A stretch of DNA of 64,000 bases from Paenibacillus sp. BK033 (GTDB lineage: Bacteria; Bacillota; Bacilli; Paenibacillales; Paenibacillaceae): assembly GCF_004345425.1 (NCBI RefSeq), contig NZ_SLVP01000007.1, positions 1 through 64,000 of the forward strand, in the 5' to 3' direction. The notes under the pieces are model-generated. The model did not search any database. It saw nothing but the letters and a program-made list of their open reading frames with translations, and was not told the origin of the DNA. The position numbers and the translations under genes were made by a program. Positions 58,263-64,000 of the stretch are shown here, one piece after another (positions within the stretch are counted from its first letter, which is position 1; every line of letters begins with the position of its first letter).

Positions 58263-59156
58263 ATGAAATTATGGCACTACGCATTAATCGTAAGTTTGGG
58301 AGGCTGCTGTTACGGGGTCTTGTCCACCTTCGTCAAACTGGCGTATGCGGCGGGATTTTCCGTCTCCGCGGTAACCGGCGGGCAGTATCTTTTCGGGGCT
58401 GTGCTAAGCTGGCTCATTGTTCTGCTCGTTAACAAGAAAGCGCCAACCCGCACGCAATCCTTGAAGCTCCTATTATCCGGAATACCGTTTGGCTTAACGG
58501 GCGTTTTTTACTATCAAGCGCTGCAGACGCTTAATGCCTCGCTCGCTATCGTCCTATTATTTCAATTCGTTTGGATTGGCACGTTACTGGAGTGGCTGCT
58601 GCTTAAGAAAAAGCCGTCCAGAAACAAACTGATGTCCATTGCGCTCACGCTGACCGGTTCCGTCCTGGCTGCCAATATTCTGTTTCAGGGGAGCGTGCCG
58701 CTATCGTGGACGGGATGCCTGTGGGGATTGCTTGCCGCTCTGACCTTCTCTACCTTTGTGTTTCTGAGCAGCACGGTCGAGAGATCAACGCCTCCCCTGT
58801 TAAAAAGCGCGCTTCTTTCCACGGGTGGCCTGATCACGATATTTATCGTATTCCCGCCGACCTTTTTATTCGATTGGGATGTGGTAACGGGTCTGCTCCC
58901 TTACGGATTGGCGCTAGGCGTATTCGGAGTCGTTCTTCCGCCCCTACTGTTTTCGATCGGCATGCCGCATGTCGGTTCGGGGTTAGGAACGATTCTGACC
59001 GCATCCGAGCTGCCGATTGTCGTTATCCTATCTTCTTTCGTGCTCGCGGAACCCATAAGCTTGCCGCAGTGGATTGGCGTTATCGTTATATTAGGCGGGA
59101 TTGCCAGCAGCAACCTCCGGTTTAGGAAATCAAGCCAGTCGTCCTTTGCCGCATAG
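58263..59156 (+). CDS. EamA/DMT family transporter
   Basis: A 297-residue membrane protein with ten predicted helices and two EamA repeats (SLGGCCYGVLSTFVKLAY at the start, GCLWGLLAALTFSTFVFLSS in the middle). The family exports or imports amino acids and other metabolites. AAAGGAGG lies directly before ATG 58263. Expression seems to be controlled by the terminator in its leader. Confidence 0.9.
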   Translation: MKLWHYALIVSLGGCCYGVLSTFVKLAYAAGFSVSAVTGGQYLFGAVLSWLIVLLVNKKAPTRTQSLKLLLSGIPFGLTGVFYYQALQTLNASLAIVLLFQFVWIGTLLEWLLLKKKPSRNKLMSIALTLTGSVLAANILFQGSVPLSWTGCLWGLLAALTFSTFVFLSSTVERSTPPLLKSALLSTGGLITIFIVFPPTFLFDWDVVTGLLPYGLALGVFGVVLPPLLFSIGMPHVGSGLGTILTASELPIVVILSSFVLAEPISLPQWIGVIVILGGIASSNLRFRKSSQSSFAA

Positions 59157-59250
59157 AAGATGAAAGAACTATGTTTCCGAATGAAAGAATTCTATTTTTT
59201 CCAGCCCCTGTCTGAGTAAATGCTCATAGAGTCACCGCATTGTAATGTTC

Positions 59251-59370
59251 TTGTAACACTGTACTCAGATTCCTTTCATTTACACAATCTATACTAATAG
59301 ACATGACCCCCCTTTATTATATTTCTCTCTTGCAGCCTGCGGCCCCGTGCCGCAGGCACTTTGTTTTTCC
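59251..59370 (+). ncRNA. Candidate C-rich small RNA, copy B
   Basis: It matches the locus at 4676-4790 along about 105 bp. Shared blocks are CTCAG[A/G]TTCCTTTCATTT, CTA...TAATA, GACA[T/A]GACCCCCCTTTA and the terminator GCCTGCGGC / GCCGCAGGC (59336-59357, then ACTTTGTTTTT). Here TATACT at 59290 may be the -10. It precedes the hydrolase gene by about 60 bp, so a leader role is possible for this copy, but not for the other. Confidence 0.5.
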
Positions 59371-59428
59371 AGGGAGAGCATGGTAGTCTAATGAGGTGAG
59401 CTTACATAAGAACGGGGGCAGTAAAAGA

Positions 59429-60166
59429 ATGAGCGGCACTAATCATAAAGTAGTCAGTCTTGCCGGCGTCACCTGTCTGCAGGTTGATCCAATCGGGCAA
59501 TCAGGCGGAACCGTCATTTTATATCACGGATGGGGCTCCACGCAGGAAAGCTACTTATTTTTCGCATCCATCGTTTCGGGCTGGGGCTATACGGTTATCG
59601 TTCCTGAGCTCCTCCATCACGGATATCGAGGCCATTTGAATTACGCGGACCCCGCCGTGCTCGAACAGACCTTCCTCGAAATTGTTCTGCAAGGCTCCAA
59701 GGAGGCCGTCGAGATGGCCGAACAGCTTGGCGGTATAAGGAGCGGCAAAATCGGCATTATCGGTCATTCGGCGGGAGGCTTCGTAGCAGCGGGAGCCTTC
59801 GCGAAAAATACGGAGGTTGCCGCAGCCGTCGTGATTAACGGCTCCTGCGCGTGGACGGAATTTTATGAAGCGTATTTGAAATACGCCGGAAGGCCGGCCT
59901 TAAGCGAAGAAGAACATGCCGCTCTCTCGGAGCATGATCCAATCACTTTATTAAATTTCGAGGATGAAAGAGGATTATTGCTGCTGCACGGAAAAGAGGA
60001 TACGACGGTACCGATTCACAGCCAGCGTTATTTCATGGATAAAAAGGCCTGCGCCGCTCCCGAGCGTTTACGTATGGTTGAATACAGCGGAGTCAACCAT
60101 CAGATCACGCTCAAGATGCTGGAGCAGGCCAAGCTATGGCTGGACAGCCATCTTCGGGCAAACTAA
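59429..60166 (+). CDS. Alpha/beta hydrolase
   Basis: A 245-residue hydrolase. VILYHGWGSTQESY near 26 is the oxyanion region, GIIGHSAGGFVAAGA near 110 the nucleophile elbow with the catalytic Ser, LLLHGKEDTTVP near 188 the Asp and GVNHQITLKM near 225 the His. The family is close to prolyl-oligopeptidase-like or dienelactone hydrolases. The substrate is unknown. The ribosome site is weak (GGGGG, 11 nt before ATG 59429); a GTG 33 bp upstream is the alternative. Confidence 0.85.
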   Translation: MSGTNHKVVSLAGVTCLQVDPIGQSGGTVILYHGWGSTQESYLFFASIVSGWGYTVIVPELLHHGYRGHLNYADPAVLEQTFLEIVLQGSKEAVEMAEQLGGIRSGKIGIIGHSAGGFVAAGAFAKNTEVAAAVVINGSCAWTEFYEAYLKYAGRPALSEEEHAALSEHDPITLLNFEDERGLLLLHGKEDTTVPIHSQRYFMDKKACAAPERLRMVEYSGVNHQITLKMLEQAKLWLDSHLRAN

Positions 60167-60179
60167 TACTCTGCGGAGA

Positions 60180-60812
60180 TTACAGCTTGCTTACGGCTTC
60201 AACAAACTGGCGCGCGCGGCCCGTTATCAGATCGAATCGGCCCTCGCGCACCCAGTCCAGATTAAGCAGCTTGCCACCCATTCCGACGGCGTTGGCACCC
60301 GCGGCAAAATAATCGGCGATATTATGAAGGTCTACGCCGCCGGTCGCCATAATCGGGATGGAATCAAGCGGTCCGCGTATTTCCGATAAGTACTTGGTGC
60401 CAAGCGTCCCCATCGGGAACAGCTTCACCGCTTCGGCTCCGGCCTTCCAGGCTTTTACGATTTCCGTCGGGGTCATGACGCCCGGCCATACCGAAACTCC
60501 TCTTTCCCGTCCGTAGGCGACGACATCTTCATCGAGATTCGGCGAGATCAGGAACTCCGCGCCTGCGGCCACGGCAGTCTTCGCCATCTCTACGTCAAGC
60601 ACGGTACCCGCCCCTACCGAAGCTTGTCCGTCAAAGCGGCTGCGCCAGCGCTCGATCATTACGGCCGCGCCAGGTGTGTTCATCGTAATTTCCATCAGAC
60701 GAATGCCGCCGTCAATCATCGCTTGTCCGGCAGCGTCCGCTTGATGGTCCTCAATGCCTCTCAAAATCGCGACAATCTTGTGCTCAAGCAGCAAATCCAG
60801 CATCTTGCTCAT
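60180..60812 (-). CDS. eda: 2-keto-3-deoxy-6-phosphogluconate (KDPG) aldolase
   Basis: A 210-residue class I aldolase splitting KDPG to pyruvate and glyceraldehyde 3-phosphate. RLMEITMNTP near 38 carries the Glu of the EITLR-type motif, ASVGAGTVLD near 64 the phosphate-site Gly, and AVKLFPMGTLG near 128 the Schiff-base Lys. GGVDLHNIADYFAAGANAVGMG closes the barrel. AAGGGG is 10 nt before ATG 60812. It lies 14 bp downstream of mutY, probably in one transcript. Confidence 0.92.
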   Translation of the reverse strand: MSKMLDLLLEHKIVAILRGIEDHQADAAGQAMIDGGIRLMEITMNTPGAAVMIERWRSRFDGQASVGAGTVLDVEMAKTAVAAGAEFLISPNLDEDVVAYGRERGVSVWPGVMTPTEIVKAWKAGAEAVKLFPMGTLGTKYLSEIRGPLDSIPIMATGGVDLHNIADYFAAGANAVGMGGKLLNLDWVREGRFDLITGRARQFVEAVSKL

Positions 60813-60826
60813 CTCAACCGTCCCCT

Positions 60827-62020
60827 TTACGTCCAATATTCCCGCAATATGCGAATGAATAAATTCGGAAAAGCCAATGTGTCCATATCTTCAGGACCAA
60901 TCCATCGGTATTCTCTCTGCATGCCGCCAGCTTCGTAAGCGGCCGCAGACTCCGCAGCCAGGCTTGCGCCAATTGCTTCGGCAGTTCCCGCATGCGTCCC
61001 AAGGTCGGCCAGATAAATTCTCATTTTCCAATGAATATGGCTGAATACATGATCCGCATCCATAAACCAGCGCTCCGGACGGATCAGGAGACCTGTCTCT
61101 TCTTCCATCGACCGGGTCAGCCACTCGCCCGCAGCCGCCGTACTGCCGTCGGTCTCCCCAGCGGCATCAATGATCTTCTCGTGCTCCTTGGGTACGAGCA
61201 AATGAGGAAGCTCCCACATCTTGGCAAGCAATCCGGTCTCCGGACGCTGGCGCACCAGAATCTTGCCTTCATTCGCGCCCGTACCGGCGATAATCGCGGC
61301 AACGCGCTTCTCCGGACGAGGCGGCTTCGCCTTCGTCTTCATCGGCAGCTCCGTCTCGCGGCCGGCAAGACGGGCTTCGCAATGCTCCATTACCGGACAT
61401 GGCAGGCAGCTTGGCGACTTTGGCGTACAGACAAGCGCTCCAAGCTCCATCAATGCCTGGTTGAAATCCCCGGCAGCCCCTTCCGGAATGAGGGATACCG
61501 CAAGCTTTTCAATGCCGACGCGCGTCGCAGGCTTCGCAATATCGTCCTCGAGGCAGAAGTACCTCGACAGAACCCGCATGACGTTGCCGTCTACGGCAGG
61601 CTCCGGACGGTTAAAGGCGATGCTCATAATCGCCCCGGTGGTATAAGGGCCAACGCCTTTAAGGCCCGCCACCGCCGCTTTGTCATCCGGCACTGCACCG
61701 CCGTACCGTTCGACGACTTCGCGTGCTCCAGCCTGCAAATTACGGGCGCGCGAATAATAACCGAGTCCTTCCCAGCACTTCAGCACTTCCGGCTCCGGCG
61801 CTTCGGCAAGCGCGCGTACCGTAGGGAATTTATTCATAAACCGCTCGTAGTACGGAATAACCGTGTCCACCCGGGTCTGCTGCAGCATGATTTCCGATAC
61901 CCATACGCGGTATGGATCCTGATTCATCCGCCATGGCAGGTCCCGCTTGATTCTCCGGTACCAGGCAAGCAGCTCGCGGCTGAAGTAAGCCTTTGCCTCT
62001 TCCTTATTAATCGCTTCCAT
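60827..62020 (-). CDS. mutY: A/G-specific adenine glycosylase MutY
   Basis: A 397-residue DNA repair enzyme removing adenine opposite 8-oxoguanine. Catalytic Glu43 is in SEIMLQQTRVDTV, the helix-hairpin-helix is LKGVGPYTTGAI near 120, and Asp144 is in AVDGNVMRVLSR. The iron-sulfur cluster ligands are in CTPKSPSCLPCPVMEHC near 193-209. The C-terminal NUDIX-like domain recognises 8-oxoguanine. Its ribosome site GAGGTG lies in the last codons of the AraC gene upstream, so expression is coupled. Confidence 0.96.
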   Translation of the reverse strand: MEAINKEEAKAYFSRELLAWYRRIKRDLPWRMNQDPYRVWVSEIMLQQTRVDTVIPYYERFMNKFPTVRALAEAPEPEVLKCWEGLGYYSRARNLQAGAREVVERYGGAVPDDKAAVAGLKGVGPYTTGAIMSIAFNRPEPAVDGNVMRVLSRYFCLEDDIAKPATRVGIEKLAVSLIPEGAAGDFNQALMELGALVCTPKSPSCLPCPVMEHCEARLAGRETELPMKTKAKPPRPEKRVAAIIAGTGANEGKILVRQRPETGLLAKMWELPHLLVPKEHEKIIDAAGETDGSTAAAGEWLTRSMEEETGLLIRPERWFMDADHVFSHIHWKMRIYLADLGTHAGTAEAIGASLAAESAAAYEAGGMQREYRWIGPEDMDTLAFPNLFIRILREYWT

Positions 62021-62024
62021 TTGT

Positions 62025-62918
62025 CTAGTCTTTCACCTCTTTGTGTTCGGCCGTCCCCAGAGCCTTCGGAAGCTCCAGCCGCATAAACCGGCGATACTGC
62101 TTTGGCGTTATTCCGGTATGCCGCTTAAGCAGCCTCGGCAAATAATGATTCAGCATCCCTACCTTGCCGGCAATTTCGGAAATCGGCAGATCCGTCTCCT
62201 TCAGCAGCTTTTTGGCCAGCTCAAGGCGCCGCTCGGTTACATATTGAATCGGCGAGCAGCCCATTATCGATTTGAAGGAGGTAATCAAATAATTGGGGTG
62301 AAGATAAGCGACCTTGGCCAAATCCTCGATTTGAATGTTATGATGCAAGTTTTGCTCGATATAGGCAAGAACATCATCCCATTTTTCTTTTCCAACCTCA
62401 TTGCTTATAAAATAAGCATCATTCAAATCTTTCCAAGAGCTGTGATCCAGCAGATAGGCCAGCAGCTCAAGAATGCCGGAATGCAGCCTAAGGTTGGACG
62501 AAACTGTCTGGAACTCCTGGGCCTTTATCATTTTTTGCATAATGTCAACTACATACTGCGCGTCCTGAATATCAACCGATGATGAGAACGGAAGCTTTGG
62601 CAGCTTCATAAACTTCAGATCCTCCACATTGCGCACGCGGAAGTGGCACCAATAGGCCTTTATCTTTTGCTTAATAGCAATAGTATAGCTGACTTTCTGC
62701 TTTGGGCGAAGCATATATATTCTGCCCGGCACGAGATCGTAGATTATTCCCTTTGTCTCGAGTACGGCATGTCCTTCCACCAAATAGAACATTCGGTAAT
62801 AATCGATTTCATCGTTGTTGTTTAACCAGCCGGCTTCCCTCTCCGAATAAGCAGCCATAATGACGTCGATCCTCAAGTGATCGAATTGTCTCTGTAATAT
62901 CTGTAATCTCGTGTCCAT
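62025..62918 (-). CDS. AraC family transcriptional regulator
   Basis: A 297-residue regulator with a cupin-like N-terminal domain (FYLVEGHAVLETKGIIYDL) and a C-terminal AraC domain: IQIEDLAKVAYLHPNYLITSF and ISEIAGKVGMLNHYLPRLL, then GITPKQYRRFM. GAGGTAG precedes the ATG. Its stop is 4 bp from mutY, but the KDPG aldolase further downstream is the more natural target of such a regulator. Confidence 0.9.
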   Translation of the reverse strand: MDTRLQILQRQFDHLRIDVIMAAYSEREAGWLNNNDEIDYYRMFYLVEGHAVLETKGIIYDLVPGRIYMLRPKQKVSYTIAIKQKIKAYWCHFRVRNVEDLKFMKLPKLPFSSSVDIQDAQYVVDIMQKMIKAQEFQTVSSNLRLHSGILELLAYLLDHSSWKDLNDAYFISNEVGKEKWDDVLAYIEQNLHHNIQIEDLAKVAYLHPNYLITSFKSIMGCSPIQYVTERRLELAKKLLKETDLPISEIAGKVGMLNHYLPRLLKRHTGITPKQYRRFMRLELPKALGTAEHKEVKD

Positions 62919-63048
62919 GACTACCTCTGTTGTCTGGTATTCGTAAATTATTTACTTTATTATATAAGCAATAACGTTAAAATCATATTGGAAGTTCTAT
63001 CATTATGTTGGATTTATTATAGTCCAGTTACAAGAAAGAAGGGAAAAC

Positions 63049-63390
63049 ATGCTAGCAAAGGGATTGATTGTATCCTCCGTTCTCGCCGTGCTTCTCGCTG
63101 CCTGCGGCAGCGGCGGTTCCGGTTCCGGCTCGGCGATCTCAACCAGCCATATGGATGCTCCCGGGAAGGCCGGAGCTGTATATAAAGCGAACTGCGTCAG
63201 CTGTCACGGCTCCGATCTGCAGGGGCGGATGGGAGCGCAAACAAACCTTCAACAGGTAGGGGCGCGAATGACGGAAACCGAGATTGCCGAGCAGATCAAG
63301 CATGGCGGATCCTCGATGCCGCCTTTCGAGGAACGTCTGACGAACGAGCAGATTGCCGAGCTTGCGGCCTGGCTGGCAGGCAAGAAATAA
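63049..63390 (+). CDS. Membrane-anchored cytochrome c (CccB-like lipoprotein)
   Basis: A 113-residue c-type cytochrome carrying electrons at the outer face of the membrane. A short signal peptide ends in lipobox LAAC (Cys19). A Gly/Ser linker follows, then the haem-binding CVSCH near 52 and the sixth ligand Met in GGSSMPPF near 91. Size and layout match cytochrome c-551 of Bacillus. AAGAAGGG precedes the ATG. A terminator follows, so it is monocistronic. Confidence 0.9.
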   Translation: MLAKGLIVSSVLAVLLAACGSGGSGSGSAISTSHMDAPGKAGAVYKANCVSCHGSDLQGRMGAQTNLQQVGARMTETEIAEQIKHGGSSMPPFEERLTNEQIAELAAWLAGKK

Positions 63391-63408
63391 GGAACAAATC
63401 ATCAGACG

Positions 63409-63460
63409 AAAAGGCTGATCCGATATTCAGCTTAAGCAGCCGCCTACCGATCAGCCTTTT
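63409..63460. terminator. Bidirectional terminator between cytochrome c and acpS
   Basis: A perfect 12-bp stem AAAAGGCTGATC / GATCAGCCTTTT with a 28-nt loop, between convergent genes. Confidence 0.75.
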
Positions 63461-63471
63461 CTATTAGTACT

Positions 63472-63867
63472 CTATTCCGTCTGTTCCACAATCGCCACCG
63501 CGGACGCAATCGAGCGGTCATGGGTAATCGTAATATGAATGCGATGCCTCTCCGGCATCCGTCCAAGTCTCTCCCAGGCACCGCTGGATAGCGTGCATTC
63601 CGGCTTCCCTTCGGGTCCGCGCAAAATATCGATGTCGGAGAATCCGACCTTGGCTCCGATTCCGCAGCCCAAAGCCTTCACTACGGCTTCCTTCGCCGCA
63701 AATCTCCCCGCCGTAAATTGCGCAAGACGCTTGCCCTCATAGCAGAATGCCAGATCCCGCTCCCGACTCGTCAATATCCGGTCCAGGAACCGGGCTCCCG
63801 CCCTGCCCGCAAGCAGCGCCTCCACCCGGTCCATATCCGTCACATCATGTCCGATCCCCGCTATCAT
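63472..63867 (-). CDS. acpS: Holo-[acyl-carrier-protein] synthase
   Basis: A 131-residue enzyme moving 4'-phosphopantetheine from CoA to acyl carrier protein. IGHDVTDMDRVE near 5-16 holds the metal-binding Asp, and FAAKEAVVKALGCG near 56-69 the family's Glu/Lys motif. ITITHDRSIASAVAIVE is the C-terminal strand. The start lies only 8 bp after the stop of the next gene upstream, so it is co-transcribed with it. Confidence 0.94.
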   Translation of the reverse strand: MIAGIGHDVTDMDRVEALLAGRAGARFLDRILTSRERDLAFCYEGKRLAQFTAGRFAAKEAVVKALGCGIGAKVGFSDIDILRGPEGKPECTLSSGAWERLGRMPERHRIHITITHDRSIASAVAIVEQTE

Positions 63868-63875
63868 CGCTTGTA

Positions 63876-64000
63876 TCAGATCCCGGGAATCGGGGAGCGT
63901 TTATGCTCGGTACGCAAGTATTGCTTCTCAAGCTTCGCTTTCGCTTCGGTTCCGATTTCTTTGCCTTCGAGATAAGCGCTGTTCTCGTCGTACAGAATGC
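63876..64000 (-). CDS. Partial CDS: C-terminus of an unidentified protein
   Basis: An open frame enters from the window edge and stops at TGA 63876. The last 40 residues include YDENSAYLEGKEIGTEAKAK and the basic tail YLRTEHKRSPIPGI. Codon usage fits the neighbours. The family cannot be named from this tail. It precedes acpS in the same operon. Confidence 0.6.
   Translation of the reverse strand, partial: ILYDENSAYLEGKEIGTEAKAKLEKQYLRTEHKRSPIPGI

Noticed and set aside
60992..62086. Long open frame opposite mutY (about 364 codons)
   Set aside because: Antisense shadow; mutY has all catalytic and iron-sulfur motifs.

Overview
The window reads as a chromosomal segment of a Paenibacillus-like spore-forming Bacillota. 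The evidence is a three-gene GerA-type germinant receptor operon, an SLH surface protein, YesN/YesM-type two-component genes, an array of sugar-specific ABC lipoproteins and glycoside hydrolases, strong AGGAGG ribosome sites and frequent GTG/TTG starts. No rRNA, tRNA, transposase, integrase or CRISPR array was seen.

Region 1 (1-4.6 kb) differs from everything else. It is visibly AT-rich and every gene lies on the minus strand: a Cys-pair protein cut by the window edge, a small membrane protein, an SMI1/KNR4 protein, a HIT protein, a YdjC/ChbG deacetylase and three orphan small proteins. A 24-28 bp imperfect palindrome, always in the same orientation, sits at or within about 45 bp of the 3' end of each complete gene and also at a gene remnant. 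In several copies the gene's stop codon lies inside the repeat, and in several a terminator hairpin follows. This looks like an integron- or pdif-like cassette array of unknown mechanism and is the most interesting part of the window.

Region 2 (4.6-32 kb) is mostly carbohydrate and sulfur metabolism. It holds a GH42 beta-galactosidase with a divergent AraC regulator; a MarR-arylsulfotransferase-ABC (SsuABC-like) operon behind a structured leader; a LacI regulator divergent from a secreted GH81 beta-1,3-glucanase; a GH78-like rhamnosidase divergent from a sugar ABC importer; a kinase-response regulator-binding protein operon; an unexplained 133-bp nested inverted repeat; and the yrrT-mccA-mccB reverse transsulfuration operon.

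Region 3 (30.8-44 kb) holds a membrane-anchored glycerophosphodiesterase-like protein, a surface pair (SLH protein with a cohesin-like domain, plus a 1503-residue GH3 enzyme carrying cohesin-like and dockerin-like modules), a TetR-MFS efflux pair with matching operators, and the germinant receptor operon with a convergent 71-residue two-helix protein.

Region 4 (44-64 kb) continues the sugar theme with GH43, GH35 and GH2 enzymes, two Gfo/Idh/MocA dehydrogenases, a xylose-isomerase-like TIM barrel protein, DeoR, AraC and WYL regulators and KDPG aldolase. It also has housekeeping genes (mutY, acpS, a CDF transporter, DinB, an EamA transporter behind a probable attenuator, a cytochrome c lipoprotein). 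A C-rich putative small RNA occurs twice, at about 4.7 kb and 59.3 kb. All family names come from reading the sequence by eye; no database search was run.
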